Assembly: GCA_036396795.1 (NCBI GenBank)
Contig: DASWKF010000090.1
Location: 62,001-126,000, forward strand
Direction: 5' to 3'
DNA length: 64,000 nt
From: JAHEEM01 sp036396795
Lineage (GTDB): Bacteria > Pseudomonadota > Gammaproteobacteria > Steroidobacterales > Rariloculaceae
Each line of letters opens with the position of its first letter. Positions within the stretch are counted from its first letter, which is position 1. The notes under the pieces are model-generated. The model was not told where the DNA came from, did not search any database, and worked only from the letters and a program-made list of their open reading frames with translations. A program made the translations under genes and the position numbers. Shown here piece by piece: positions 33,990 to 43,408 of this stretch.

Positions 33990-36900
33990 CTAGCGGCTGT
34001 CGAGCGCCGCGCGTCTTGCTTGCAGAATGTTGAGCTGCCCCAGATCCTCCGTGATCAAGTATAGGCTCGGCACGAGAAACAGCGTAATGAAAGTCGCGAA
34101 CAGCACGCCCCAGCCGAGGGAGATCGCCATCGGCACGATGAAGGCGGTCGCCGGGTCGTCCATGAGCATGAGCGGCATCAGACCGACGAAGGTCGTCGAG
34201 GACGTCAACAAGATGGGCCTGAACCTCACCACGCCGGCGCGCCGCACCGCGGTAAGCACGGGCACGCCCTTGCGCCGCTGGCGATTGATATAGTCGACGA
34301 GCACCAGGCTCGAGTTAACGACGACGCCGGCCAGCGCGATGATGCCGAATATGGACGTGATGATCAACGGCCAGCCCATCACGAGATGGCCGATGACGGC
34401 GCCGACGGCGCCGAAAGGAATCGCGCTCATGATCACCAGCGGCTGAACGTAGGACTTGAGCGGTATCGCGAGCAAGGCGTAGATGACGAGCAGGGCCACG
34501 GGAAACAGGCTCGCGAGGCCGCGGAACGACACCGCACGCTCCTCCTGCTCGCCGGTCAGAGAATAGCTCACGCCTGGATAATCGGACAGTATCCGCGGCA
34601 GCGCATCGGCAACCAGCGCGTCGATGATCTCTTCGGGGGCGGCGACGCCGCGCTCGACGTCGGCGCGAACCGTCACGACGCGCTGCCGGTCGATGCGCTG
34701 GATCGTCGAATACCCCCTGCCGAGCACGAATTTCGCGGCCGCGGCGAACGGCACCTCGGTGCCGTCGGCCGTGCGTATGCGCATGTCCTCGAGATCGCCG
34801 AGCGAGCGCCGCTCGTCTTCCGGGTAGCGCACCATGACGCGAACGTCCTCCGTGCCGCGTTGCACCCGCTGCACTTCCTCGCCGTAAAAGGCCTGACGCG
34901 CCTGGCGCGCGAGATCGCTCAAGCTCAAGCCCAGATGACGGGCTTCGGGGCGCAGCTCGAGCTTGATCTCCTGCTTGCCCGAACGAAACGAATCGGAGAT
35001 GTCGGCGACACCGTCGAAGCGCCCGAGCTCCGCGCGCAACCGCGCCGCAGCCTCCGCAAGATCGTCGACGTTGCGCCCACGCAGCTGAATGGAGATCGCA
35101 TCCCCGGCGGAGAGACGACTGGCCGAGAAGATCAGCTCAATGCTGTCGGGAATTGGACCGGTAAGCTCGCGCCAGCGTTCTACGATCGCGCCCCCCGAGG
35201 TATCGCCGCGCTCGCCCGCCGGCAGTATCGATACGACGACCTCGGCGAGATGGCTGCGTGGCGGGCCGAACGCCCCGCCGGCCCCCTGACCTATGGAGGC
35301 GAAGACGTCCTCGACGACGCTCGGACCGCCTGGATTCTCCTCGTTCAAGAGCCCTCGGAGCTCCAGCGCCGCGCGCTCGATGCGCGTGGCCGCTTGCGCC
35401 GTCTGCTCGATGTTGACGCCTTCGGGCATCGTCAGGCGCGCGACCAGGCGGTCGCCCTCGATCTCGGGCATGAACTGAATAGTCAGGCGGCCGCTCGAGA
35501 CGTAGGCCCAGGTCAATACCAGCACGGCGACGCCGCAGGCGAGCGCCAGATAGCGCCATTCGAGAACGCGACTCAGATATGCGCCGTAGCTTTGCTCCGC
35601 AAAGCGCTCGATGCCGGTCGCAAGATGCTCCTGAAAACGCCGCCAACGCTCGACCAAGACGTTGCTACGCCCGCGGGGGCTGGATCTGCGCCGATGGGCG
35701 AGATGCGCCGGCAGAATCAGTTGCGACTCGATGATGCTGAAGAGCAGGCAGATCACGACGACGTAGCCGATCACGGCGAATAGTTGCCCGATGTGTCCGG
35801 GCGTGAAGATGATCGGAATGAAAGCCGCCATCGTCGTCAGCACGCCGAAGATGACGGGCACGGCGACCTCGCTGGTGCCTTCGACGGCGGCGAGCTTCTG
35901 GTTGCCGCTCTCCCGCTCGTGCGCGAACACGCGTTCGCCGACGACGATGGCGTCGTCGACGACGATGCCGAGCACGAGGATGAAGGCCACCACCGAGAGC
36001 GTGCTGATCGTCACGCCGAGAGGGATGAACATCGCGATCGTGCCGAGCATCGCGATCGGAATGCCGGCGGCCACCCACATGGCGAGGCGGAACTGCAGCG
36101 GCACCGCCAGCAGGACCAGCACCAGGGCCAAACCGCCGGCGGCGGTGCCGAGCAGAATCGAGATCCGCGCCTCGAGCTCCTCGGAATCGTCCTGCCACAC
36201 TCTGACCTCGAGCCCCTCGGGCACGTAGGCCTGGAACTCCTCGACATAGGCTCTGACGCGATCGCGGATCGCCATGAGATCTTCTTCGCCGATCTGGTAG
36301 ACCCTGACGATCGCCGCGGGCTCGCCGTTGAGCCGCGCCTGGGTTTCGCCCTCCTGAAAGCCGTCGACGATGTCCGCGATCTCGCCGAGCCGCATGCTGC
36401 TGCCGTCGACGTTCGAGACGACGACGATGTCGGCGAATTCGTTGCCGCGGTAGGCCTGGCCCTGCGTCCTGACGAGGATCTCGCCGCCGCCGGCGCGAAT
36501 CGTGCCACCGGGCAGGTCCAGCGACGATCGCCTCACGGCGGCGGCGACCTGCTCGAGCGTGAGACCTAAGCGCCGCAGCGTCTGCTCCGAGATCTCGATC
36601 GAGATCTCGTCGGCCCGAACGTAAGCGATCTCGACCTGCGAGATTCCGTCCATGGCCGCGACGTCTTCGCGGATGCGAATCGCAAGCTCCTTGAGCGTGC
36701 GCTCATCGGCAAGGCCTGCGATCGAGATCTCCACCGCCTCGTTGCGCGTCGTCAACAGCGAGACGATCGGCCGCTCGGTTTCCGCGGGAAGGGTCGATAT
36801 CGAGTCGACCTTGCTCTTGATCGCATTGAGGGCCTCGATCTCGTCGGCTCCGGGCTCGAGCTCTACAGTGATGCTGCACGCGCCCTCCAGCGAGCGTGAG

Positions 36901-37145
36901 GTCATGCGAAACATGCCCGGCGTGCCCTCGAGCGCTTCCTCGACGCGGATGCAGACGCCTTGCTCGACCTCGGCGGGTGCGGCGCCGAGATAGGGCACGT
37001 CGATCTGAATCATGCCGAGGTCTATGGGCGGAAATTCTTCCTGGCGCAGATTGCCTAGCGAGATGAGGCCGCCGACTACCAGTATCAGCATGAGCAGATT
37101 CGCCGCGACGGGATTGTCGACGAACCAGGCGATGATCGGCTTCAT
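33990..37145 (-). CDS. RND-type efflux permease (AcrB-like)
   Basis: A 1051-aa inner-membrane pump. It has the expected twelve helices and two large periplasmic loops; the proton-relay pair in helix 4 is conserved (VDDAIVVGERVFAHE). Its ATG overlaps the stop of the adaptor gene (37142-37145). Together the two form a tripartite efflux system; no outer-membrane factor is encoded nearby. Substrates cannot be predicted from the sequence alone, but closest family resemblance is to the HAE1/AcrB-type drug pumps rather than metal pumps (no CusA Met triad is visible). Confidence 0.93.
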   Translation of the reverse strand: MKPIIAWFVDNPVAANLLMLILVVGGLISLGNLRQEEFPPIDLGMIQIDVPYLGAAPAEVEQGVCIRVEEALEGTPGMFRMTSRSLEGACSITVELEPGADEIEALNAIKSKVDSISTLPAETERPIVSLLTTRNEAVEISIAGLADERTLKELAIRIREDVAAMDGISQVEIAYVRADEISIEISEQTLRRLGLTLEQVAAAVRRSSLDLPGGTIRAGGGEILVRTQGQAYRGNEFADIVVVSNVDGSSMRLGEIADIVDGFQEGETQARLNGEPAAIVRVYQIGEEDLMAIRDRVRAYVEEFQAYVPEGLEVRVWQDDSEELEARISILLGTAAGGLALVLVLLAVPLQFRLAMWVAAGIPIAMLGTIAMFIPLGVTISTLSVVAFILVLGIVVDDAIVVGERVFAHERESGNQKLAAVEGTSEVAVPVIFGVLTTMAAFIPIIFTPGHIGQLFAVIGYVVVICLLFSIIESQLILPAHLAHRRRSSPRGRSNVLVERWRRFQEHLATGIERFAEQSYGAYLSRVLEWRYLALACGVAVLVLTWAYVSSGRLTIQFMPEIEGDRLVARLTMPEGVNIEQTAQAATRIERAALELRGLLNEENPGGPSVVEDVFASIGQGAGGAFGPPRSHLAEVVVSILPAGERGDTSGGAIVERWRELTGPIPDSIELIFSASRLSAGDAISIQLRGRNVDDLAEAAARLRAELGRFDGVADISDSFRSGKQEIKLELRPEARHLGLSLSDLARQARQAFYGEEVQRVQRGTEDVRVMVRYPEDERRSLGDLEDMRIRTADGTEVPFAAAAKFVLGRGYSTIQRIDRQRVVTVRADVERGVAAPEEIIDALVADALPRILSDYPGVSYSLTGEQEERAVSFRGLASLFPVALLVIYALLAIPLKSYVQPLVIMSAIPFGAVGAVIGHLVMGWPLIITSIFGIIALAGVVVNSSLVLVDYINRQRRKGVPVLTAVRRAGVVRFRPILLTSSTTFVGLMPLMLMDDPATAFIVPMAISLGWGVLFATFITLFLVPSLYLITEDLGQLNILQARRAALDSR

Positions 37146-38317
37146 GGCGAATGCTGCGGCGGGGACTCGACCAGCGGCTCGACGCGCATGCCGTCGACCA
37201 CGACCTGCAGCGGCGAGATTGCCACGCGCTCGCCGCGCGAGAGCCCGCCGGCGACGTAGGCGTCGTCACCGTAGACACGCAGCAACTCCACCGTGCGATA
37301 GCGCAGCCGGTTGTCGGCGTCGACGACCAGCACCTGATTGCCGTTGCGAATCGCGTCGCGGGGCAGCACGACGACGTCGTCGGCGGAGCGGCCCTGGATT
37401 TCGGCTTGGACGAACAAGCCCACCGGCGGCGGCAGCTCCGCCGACTCGCGGTCGCGCGTTTCGGCCGAGCCGATTCTCGCCACGGCCTGCACCATCCTGC
37501 TGCGCGCATCGATCTCGGCTTCCGTGCGCGCCAGCGTGCCGCGCCACTCGCGCCGCGCGCCGGCGAACTCCGCCGACAAGATGACCGAAGGCGCGGTGTC
37601 CTCGTCGAGCTCGCCGCGCTGCGATAGCGGGATGTCGAGGTAGGCGAGCTGCTCATCGGCTATCGGCAACCTGACCTCGACGTAGTCGACGGCATAGATC
37701 GTGGCGACCGCCGAGCCACGGTTGACGAACTGCCCGACGTCGACCTGCTCGCTACGCACCAGTCCTTTGAAGGGCGCGTTGATCTCGGTGCGCGACAGAT
37801 CGCGCTGGGCCTGCTCGAGGGCCGCCTCGGCATCCCGCAGCGTGGCCTCGGCGACGCGCTCGGCGCGCATGGCGGACTCGACGGCCGAGCGGCTGATCAG
37901 CTCGCTGGTTTCGAGGGCTTGCAGGCGTTCGAGCTCGAACGCCGCGAACTCCTGCTCGGCCTCAGCGCGGCTCGAGGCGGCCCGTGCGCGCTCCACGGCA
38001 TCGTGATAGTCGCGATCGTCGATGCGCAACAAAGCTTCGCCGGCATCGAAGTATCCGCCGGGCACGAGACTCGTGGATCTCCAGACGACGTTGCCCGAGA
38101 CCTCGGGGACGAGCTGGCTTTCGGTTCTCGGCAGCACGGTGCCCTGCGCATGAACCACCATCTGCACCGGCCCAGGCGCCACCTCCACGACGCGAACGCT
38201 GGGCGGTATCGGCTCGGGCTGCGTAGGAGTCAGCCGCTCGCTGGTGGCGAACAAGGTCACGGCGCCGAGCAGAGCGGCTGCGATCACCGCCAAGGGCAAT
38301 GCGGTCTTTGGGCTCAT
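37142..38317 (-). CDS. RND efflux periplasmic adaptor
   Basis: A 391-aa protein with an N-terminal signal-anchor (MSPKTALPLAVIA...), a lipoyl-like domain (VVHAQGTVLPRTESQLVPEVSGNV) and a long coiled-coil hairpin (about 105-175), followed by the beta-barrel and membrane-proximal regions. It is the membrane fusion protein of the pump encoded next. The ATG overlaps the stop of the GntR regulator (TGA 38314-38316) and its own stop overlaps the permease start, so regulator, adaptor and pump are translationally coupled. Confidence 0.92.
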   Translation of the reverse strand: MSPKTALPLAVIAAALLGAVTLFATSERLTPTQPEPIPPSVRVVEVAPGPVQMVVHAQGTVLPRTESQLVPEVSGNVVWRSTSLVPGGYFDAGEALLRIDDRDYHDAVERARAASSRAEAEQEFAAFELERLQALETSELISRSAVESAMRAERVAEATLRDAEAALEQAQRDLSRTEINAPFKGLVRSEQVDVGQFVNRGSAVATIYAVDYVEVRLPIADEQLAYLDIPLSQRGELDEDTAPSVILSAEFAGARREWRGTLARTEAEIDARSRMVQAVARIGSAETRDRESAELPPPVGLFVQAEIQGRSADDVVVLPRDAIRNGNQVLVVDADNRLRYRTVELLRVYGDDAYVAGGLSRGERVAISPLQVVVDGMRVEPLVESPPQHSP

Positions 38318-39039
38318 GACCAAGCCGCGAGACTCGCCGGTTCGGGATCGGCGCGGTTGAGCTCGGCGCGCCGGCGCAGCAGCGCAAACAGCTCCTGCAT
38401 GGCCGCGCCTGCCTGCGCGGCATGGCCCTTGTCGAAAGCCGCATCGAGCTTCCAGGCGATCTGCTTGAGCTCGGGGCCTCGCAAGTCGCGCGCATCGCAG
38501 ATTCCCGGAGCGTGCCCGATGATCTGCTCGCGCAGGCCGTTTACCATCAGAGTCAGCACCAGGTGGTCCGATGCCTCGGCGAGGTGACGAAACAGGCCCG
38601 CCAAGCTTTCGCCCGCGCCGCCGGCGGCCCGATTCGGCGCAAGGATGTCCTGCAGCAAGCCGCGGGCCTTGGATATGTCGGTCGCGCCGCCGCGTGTCAC
38701 CGCCCTCTCGGTCGCGAAGACGAACAGCAGGCCGGCGATCTCGAGCACCTTGTCGATGAGCTCGGAGCGCGGCGACTCCACCGCAAGCAACGGACCGAGC
38801 ACCTGCAAAGTGCAATCGTGCACCGCCGCGGCTCTCGCGCCGCCGGGCTGGATCTTCGCAAGCCCGAGCTCCTCGAGCCGCTTGAGCGCCTCGCGAACGG
38901 TGCCGCGGCTGGTGCCGAAGCGAGCCGCAAGATCCCGCTCCGACGGCAGCCGCTCGCCCGGCCGGTACTGGCCGCGCAGAATCTCGTCGCGCAGGGCGTG
39001 AGCGAGCCTGGTGCTGCGGGGCTGCTTGCTATCCGTCAC
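38314..39039 (-). CDS. GntR family regulator, FadR subfamily
   Basis: A 241-aa regulator with a GTG start. The N-terminal winged helix-turn-helix has RLPSERDLAARFGTSRGTVREAL, typical of GntR. The C-terminal half is an all-helical FCD (FadR) ligand-binding domain; LFRHLAEASDHLVL provides part of the usual metal/ligand pocket. Since it is the first gene of the operon with the RND adaptor and pump, it likely controls them and itself. A TAGGA ribosome site overlaps one of two FadR-like sites just upstream, consistent with autorepression. The ligand is unknown. Confidence 0.9.
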   Translation of the reverse strand: MTDSKQPRSTRLAHALRDEILRGQYRPGERLPSERDLAARFGTSRGTVREALKRLEELGLAKIQPGGARAAAVHDCTLQVLGPLLAVESPRSELIDKVLEIAGLLFVFATERAVTRGGATDISKARGLLQDILAPNRAAGGAGESLAGLFRHLAEASDHLVLTLMVNGLREQIIGHAPGICDARDLRGPELKQIAWKLDAAFDKGHAAQAGAAMQELFALLRRRAELNRADPEPASLAAWS

Positions 39040-39043
39040 TCTT

Positions 39044-39053
39044 TGGTCCTACC
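39044..39053. promoter_or_regulatory. weaker second FadR-like site (TGGTCCTACC)
   Basis: This half-degenerate copy lies 14 bp from the perfect site at 39058 and matches its left arm and spacing (TGGTC...ACC). It overlaps the ribosome binding region of the GntR gene. The tandem arrangement would suit dimer binding to adjacent helical faces. It is weaker evidence than the first site. Confidence 0.4.
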
Positions 39054-39057
39054 GTAT

Positions 39058-39068
39058 TGGTCTGACCA
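39058..39068. promoter_or_regulatory. FadR-type operator palindrome
   Basis: TGGTCTGACCA is a perfect 11-bp palindrome (central T) and fits the FadR-subfamily consensus TnGTnnnACnA. It lies 19 bp upstream of the GTG of the GntR gene and 117 bp upstream of the divergent SDR gene, so it could control both directions. Assignment to the adjacent regulator is inferred from position. Confidence 0.6.
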
Positions 39069-39184
39069 CGATAGCACGGCGCGTGATCGAGCGGTAAAGC
39101 ATCGCGTTTCCTTCAGGGGTTCACGAGTTCCGCGGACAGAGTATCCTTACCGGGCGAGGTGCCAGCGCAGCCGCTATCAGGAGG

Positions 39185-40012
39185 ATGATGACAAACCTAT
39201 CGACGATTCGCGTTCGATGCCTGCTCGCAACGGCGCTCGTCGCTTGGGCGGTGGTCTCGCCATGCTTCGCCCAGCCCTCCGCAATCGATCCTGACCAACC
39301 GACGGTGCTGATCACCGGCTCGAATCGCGGCATCGGTCTCGCGTTCGCGCGCCACTACGCCCGTGAGGGCTGGAACGTGATTGCCACCACCCGAACGCCG
39401 GAGCGCGCCAGCGAGCTCAAGGCGCTCGCCCGCAGCAATCCGCGGGTCGTCATCGAGCAGCTCGACGTGACCGACTACGATCGAATCACGGAGCTCGCGG
39501 CGGCTTACTCGGGCACGCCGATCGACCTCTTGATCAACAACGCCGGCGTATACGGCGAGCAGGACAAGCAGGCCTGGGGATCGCTGGACCCGGCGACGTT
39601 TCACGAGATCCATGCCGTCAACGTGCTGGGGCCTCTGAAAATGACCGAGGCTTTCGCCGATCACGTCGCGGCGAGCCGCCAGAAGAAGATCGTCTCGATT
39701 ACGAGCGGCGCCGGCTCCGTGTCTCCAGACCGCGTCGCCGGCGGCGGCGTCTTCTACGGGATCAGCAAGGCGGCGCTCAATATGGCGATGCGCAAGGCGC
39801 GCACCGAGCTCGTGGATCGCGGCATCATCGTCGCGCTGATCGCGCCGGGCATGGTGAGCACGGATATGCTGGTTACGAATCGTCCCAGTCTCGTGCCACG
39901 CGCGCGACCGGCGGAGGAGAGCGTCGCCGACATCGTCGAGGTCATCGAAAACCTGGATCAGAGCTACGACGGCCGGCCGCGCAACTACGACGGTCGCGTG
40001 TTGCCCTGGTGA
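39185..40012 (+). CDS. short-chain dehydrogenase with signal peptide
   Basis: A 275-aa SDR. The cofactor motif is TGSNRGIG (44-51), with LLINNAGV, the catalytic Ser and YGISK (Tyr-Lys) in their usual order. Unusually, residues 1-29 look like a cleavable signal peptide (RCLLATALVAWAVVSPCFA, then QPS), so the enzyme may be exported although SDRs need NAD(P). AGGAGG directly precedes the paired ATGs at 39185 and 39188; the second has the better spacing. The substrate is unknown. The next gene encodes a ferredoxin. Confidence 0.85.
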   Translation: MMTNLSTIRVRCLLATALVAWAVVSPCFAQPSAIDPDQPTVLITGSNRGIGLAFARHYAREGWNVIATTRTPERASELKALARSNPRVVIEQLDVTDYDRITELAAAYSGTPIDLLINNAGVYGEQDKQAWGSLDPATFHEIHAVNVLGPLKMTEAFADHVAASRQKKIVSITSGAGSVSPDRVAGGGVFYGISKAALNMAMRKARTELVDRGIIVALIAPGMVSTDMLVTNRPSLVPRARPAEESVADIVEVIENLDQSYDGRPRNYDGRVLPW

Positions 40013-40040
40013 GATCGCCGCTCGTCAGTATCGGCGACTG

Positions 40041-40358
40041 ATGCCGAAGGTCGTTTTCGTTCAACCCGATGGTTCGCGCCAGGCGGTAGAGATCGACGTC
40101 GGCTACTCCGTCATGGAGGGCGCAACCCTCAACAACATCCCCGGAATAGAGGCGGAGTGCGGCGGTGCGTGCTCATGCGCGACTTGCCATGCATGGGTCG
40201 ATCCCGCCTGGTGGGACAAGTTGCCGCCCATGGACGAGATGGAAGACGCGATGCTCGAAGCGGCCAGAGACCGCGGCCCGACGAGTCGTCTAACCTGCCA
40301 GATTCAGATGTCCGAGGAACTCGACGGCCTGACCGTGACGGTCGTGCCGCCCTACTGA
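40041..40358 (+). CDS. 2Fe-2S ferredoxin (adrenodoxin type)
   Basis: A 105-aa ferredoxin. Cysteines C40, C46, C49 and C86 make the cluster-binding set (C-x5-C-x2-C ... C), with an extra C44 in the first loop. The MEGATLNNIPGIEAEC lead-in resembles electron donors to P450 or ring-hydroxylating systems; no such partner lies beside it. It sits 28 bp downstream of the SDR gene on the same strand and is convergent with the TRAP dctM gene, with 4 bp between stops. Confidence 0.93.
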   Translation: MPKVVFVQPDGSRQAVEIDVGYSVMEGATLNNIPGIEAECGGACSCATCHAWVDPAWWDKLPPMDEMEDAMLEAARDRGPTSRLTCQIQMSEELDGLTVTVVPPY

Positions 40359-40362
40359 GGTC

Positions 40363-41646
40363 TCAGATCAAGCCCAGCCACCGCGGCACGATCAGCGAGA
40401 TCGCCGGCACGTAGGTGATCACCAGCAGCACCGCGAGCAGCACGCCGAGCCAGGGCAGCGAAGCCTGGATGACCCGCTCCATCGACATTCCCGAGACACC
40501 CGCGGTCACGAACAGGTTGAGCCCGACGGGCGGCGTGATGAGACCCATCTCCATGTTGATCACCATGATGATGCCGAGATGGATCGGATCGATACCCATC
40601 TCGGTCGCGATCGGGAACACGATCGGCGTCAGGATCAGGATCACGGACGTCGGTTCCATGAAGTTGCCCGCGACGAGCAGCAGCGCGTTGAGCACGAGCA
40701 GAAAGCCCCAAGGAGGCAGTCCCATGTCGACGATCCACTCGGAGGCGAGCTGTGGAATCTGCTCGGTCGTCAGCACGAAGGCGAACAGGTAGGCATTGGC
40801 GATGATGAACATCAGCATCGATGTGACCTTGGCGCTTTCCGTCAGCACCTCGGGGACCGCCGCGAGCTTGATGTCGCCATAGACGAACACCGCGACGACG
40901 AAGGCATAGACCGCCGCTACCGCGGCGGCTTCGGTCGGTGTGAACACGCCCGCGTAGATTCCGCCGAGGATGATCACGAGCAGCAACAGCCCCCAGAACG
41001 CCTCGCGCCCGGTTCGCAGCATCTGCCTGAAGCCGACCTTGGGCTGCCTCGGGAGGTTCTGGCGCCGCGCGATGACGGCGACCGTGGCCATCATGACGAT
41101 TGTCAGCAGCACGCCGGGCAGCAAGCCCGCTATGAAGAGGTTGCCGATCGACGATTCGGTCACGGCCCCGTAGATGACCAGGACGATCGACGGCGGAATG
41201 AGTATGCCGAGCGTGCCTGCGCTGCATATCACACCCGCGGTGAACCGCGGCGTGTAGCCCGAGCTCACCATTCCGCCGATCATGACGCCGCCGACCGCGA
41301 CGACCGTTGCCGGCGACGACCCCGAGACCGCGGCGAAGAATGCGCAGGCGAGCACCGCTGACATTGCGAGCCCGCCGCGGAAATGACCGACGAGCGCGTT
41401 CGCGAACGCGATCATGCGCTTGGCGACGCCGCCGGTGGTCATGAAGGTCGCGGCCAGAATGAAGAACGGCACGGCGAGCAGCGGATAGATCTGCATCGTA
41501 TTGAAGAACCGCTGGCTCAAGGAGAGCAGCGACTGATCCGCAAACAGCAGGATCGTCGTGATGCTGGCGAGCCCGAGCGAGATTGCGATGGGAACGCCCA
41601 TCGCCAGGCACACGAACAGCACGATGAGCAGGACTATCGCGCTCAT
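40363..41646 (-). CDS. dctM: TRAP transporter large permease (DctM), system 1
   Basis: A 427-aa membrane protein with about twelve helices and the DctM family signatures: PIAISLGLASI near the start, SPATVVAVGGVM, and the C-terminal MEMGLITPPVGLNLFV. It is the sodium-driven large subunit of a tripartite (TRAP) importer, normally for dicarboxylates, keto acids or sugar acids. It is 3 bp downstream of dctQ. The identical operator in front of dctP makes this the likely transport arm of the LacI-controlled gene set. Confidence 0.94.
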   Translation of the reverse strand: MSAIVLLIVLFVCLAMGVPIAISLGLASITTILLFADQSLLSLSQRFFNTMQIYPLLAVPFFILAATFMTTGGVAKRMIAFANALVGHFRGGLAMSAVLACAFFAAVSGSSPATVVAVGGVMIGGMVSSGYTPRFTAGVICSAGTLGILIPPSIVLVIYGAVTESSIGNLFIAGLLPGVLLTIVMMATVAVIARRQNLPRQPKVGFRQMLRTGREAFWGLLLLVIILGGIYAGVFTPTEAAAVAAVYAFVVAVFVYGDIKLAAVPEVLTESAKVTSMLMFIIANAYLFAFVLTTEQIPQLASEWIVDMGLPPWGFLLVLNALLLVAGNFMEPTSVILILTPIVFPIATEMGIDPIHLGIIMVINMEMGLITPPVGLNLFVTAGVSGMSMERVIQASLPWLGVLLAVLLVITYVPAISLIVPRWLGLI

Positions 41647-41649
41647 CGT

Positions 41650-42192
41650 TTATTCAGACTTATCCCGAAGAGCCGGAGCGGTCGGGCGCTGGACCAGCCC
41701 CTCGGTCGCATCCGCAGGATCGACGATCTGCCGGGCGACCTGCAAGAAGCGAAACGCGAGCAGTGCAAACGCGACCGGCAGGATCACGCTCAATAGCCAG
41801 CGTGGCGCCGGAATGTCCCTGGCGTTGTTGCCGAGCGTCATCAGACGATCGATGAAGACCGCGCCGCCGTAGACCATGAAGCCGCAGTAGACGATGCACA
41901 GCCCGATGGCCGCGAGCGCGACGATTCGTCGCAGAGCCGGGGCGAGCCGATTGATCGCGAGGTCGACGGCGATGTGCGCGCGCGTGCGCACGCCATACGA
42001 CATGCCGACCAGCACCAGCCACGCAAACGCGTAGGTGGTCGCTTCCAGCGACCAGACCCAGCCGGTGCCGAAGCCGTAGCGCAACACGACTTGAATGAAC
42101 GTCAGTATCGTCATGAAGGCCAGCGCGACCCCCATGAACACTTCCTCGACGTGATCGAGCAAGCCCACCGCTCGGGCCGTGACCGCGTTCAT
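41650..42192 (-). CDS. dctQ: TRAP transporter small permease (DctQ), system 1
   Basis: A 180-aa membrane protein with four helices. The second half of helix 2 contains WSLEATTYAFAWLVLVGMSYG, close to the DctQ family pattern. It is the small permease that links the DctM channel to the periplasmic binding protein. It follows dctP by 18 bp and precedes dctM by 3 bp on the minus strand. Confidence 0.92.
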   Translation of the reverse strand: MNAVTARAVGLLDHVEEVFMGVALAFMTILTFIQVVLRYGFGTGWVWSLEATTYAFAWLVLVGMSYGVRTRAHIAVDLAINRLAPALRRIVALAAIGLCIVYCGFMVYGGAVFIDRLMTLGNNARDIPAPRWLLSVILPVAFALLAFRFLQVARQIVDPADATEGLVQRPTAPALRDKSE

Positions 42193-42210
42193 TCGGAGCG
42201 CCGGCAGCGT

Positions 42211-43269
42211 TTAGTGGTTGTTGCCGGGTCGTGAGGCTAGCGCCGCGTCGATGCGCTCCTGACCGATATCGTCCGAGAACTCGTCCCAAACCGGCCGCAT
42301 CCCTTCCTGCCAGGCTACCAGCTCCTCGTCGGTGAGCTCGATGATCTCGCCGCGCCCCGACGCGAGAATCTGCGCCTTGGCCTCCTGATTGATGGCCTCC
42401 GCGCGGGCGTTGCCCCACTCGGTGACTTCGGCGACGATCTCCTCGAGGCCGCTGCGAATGTCGTCGGGCAACGACGCCCAGAAGTCGGGGTTCACGGCGA
42501 CGAGATAGCCGATGTAGCCGTGATTCGTCTCCATGAGGTAAGGCTGGACCTCGTAGAATTTCGAGGAGTAGTTGTTCGACCAGGTGTTCTCCTGGGCATC
42601 GACGGTGCCCGTCTGCAGCGCCTGGTAGACCTCGCCGAGCGCCATCTTCTGCGGGCTGCCGCCGATCACCTGGATCTGCGCCTGCAGCACGTCGGACTCC
42701 ATGATGCGAAACTTGAGCCCTCGGGCGTCCTCGGGCGCGTGCAGCGGCCGCGGCGCCGTGAACTGCTTCATGCCGTTGTGCCAGAACGCAAGCCCCTGGA
42801 AGCCGCGGTCGGTGAGCTCGCCGAGCAGCTCCCTGCCGGCCGGGCTCGCCTGAAAAGCCTCCACGGCCTCGAGGTCGGGAAACAGAAACGGCAGGTCGAA
42901 CACCTGGAAGGCGTGCGTGAGGCGGTCGAACTTCGACAGCGACACGGCGATCATCTGGATCTCGCCGAAAGCCAAGGCCTCGAGCGAGGCATCGTCGTCC
43001 ATGAGCTGGCTGGACGGATACACCTCCACCTCTACACGCCCGGGGAAACGCGCCTCGGCGAGCTCCTTGAAGCGATCCGCCGCCTGGCCCTTCGGCGTTG
43101 CGGGGGCGGTCACGTGCGGAAACTTGATGACGTAGGTTCGCTCGGCCTGCGCGGTGGGTTCGCCGCCGCCGCAGCCCGCGAGCCAAGCCGCCGACAATGC
43201 AACGACCGCCAGACGTCGTGCACCCGCTCGCAACCGAGAGCGCATTGAGTTACCCGTGTAAAGATTCAC
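42211..43269 (-). CDS. dctP: TRAP transporter substrate-binding protein (DctP), system 1
   Basis: A 352-aa lipoprotein-type binding protein (lipobox in AAWLAGCGGG). DctP motifs follow: TYVIKFPHVTAPATPKGQAA, the FKELAEARFPGRVEVEVYPSSQLMDD region and a conserved Arg for the substrate carboxylate in LKFRIMES. It captures the substrate in the periplasm. A GTG at 43269 with AGGGGA 6 bp upstream is preferred; an ATG at 43245 would also keep the signal. An operator matching the LacI-regulated site lies about 140 bp upstream. Confidence 0.92.
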   Translation of the reverse strand: MNLYTGNSMRSRLRAGARRLAVVALSAAWLAGCGGGEPTAQAERTYVIKFPHVTAPATPKGQAADRFKELAEARFPGRVEVEVYPSSQLMDDDASLEALAFGEIQMIAVSLSKFDRLTHAFQVFDLPFLFPDLEAVEAFQASPAGRELLGELTDRGFQGLAFWHNGMKQFTAPRPLHAPEDARGLKFRIMESDVLQAQIQVIGGSPQKMALGEVYQALQTGTVDAQENTWSNNYSSKFYEVQPYLMETNHGYIGYLVAVNPDFWASLPDDIRSGLEEIVAEVTEWGNARAEAINQEAKAQILASGRGEIIELTDEELVAWQEGMRPVWDEFSDDIGQERIDAALASRPGNNH

Positions 43270-43408
43270 TTCCGGTCCCCTCTCATGGTTCGTGCCGCTA
43301 GTATAGCGCCGATTCGCGCCGCGTCCGTGCGGGCGCGGCGCGGGCGCTTTCGGGCCTGTCCGGGTTCGATCGGCCGGATCCTTCGCCAGCCGGGGCGCTG
43401 GCCATGCT

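Noticed and set aside
43300..43328. TATACT box upstream of dctP as a full promoter
   Set aside because: The -10-like box is good, but no -35 match lies at 16-18 bp, and it is about 100 bp from the operator.
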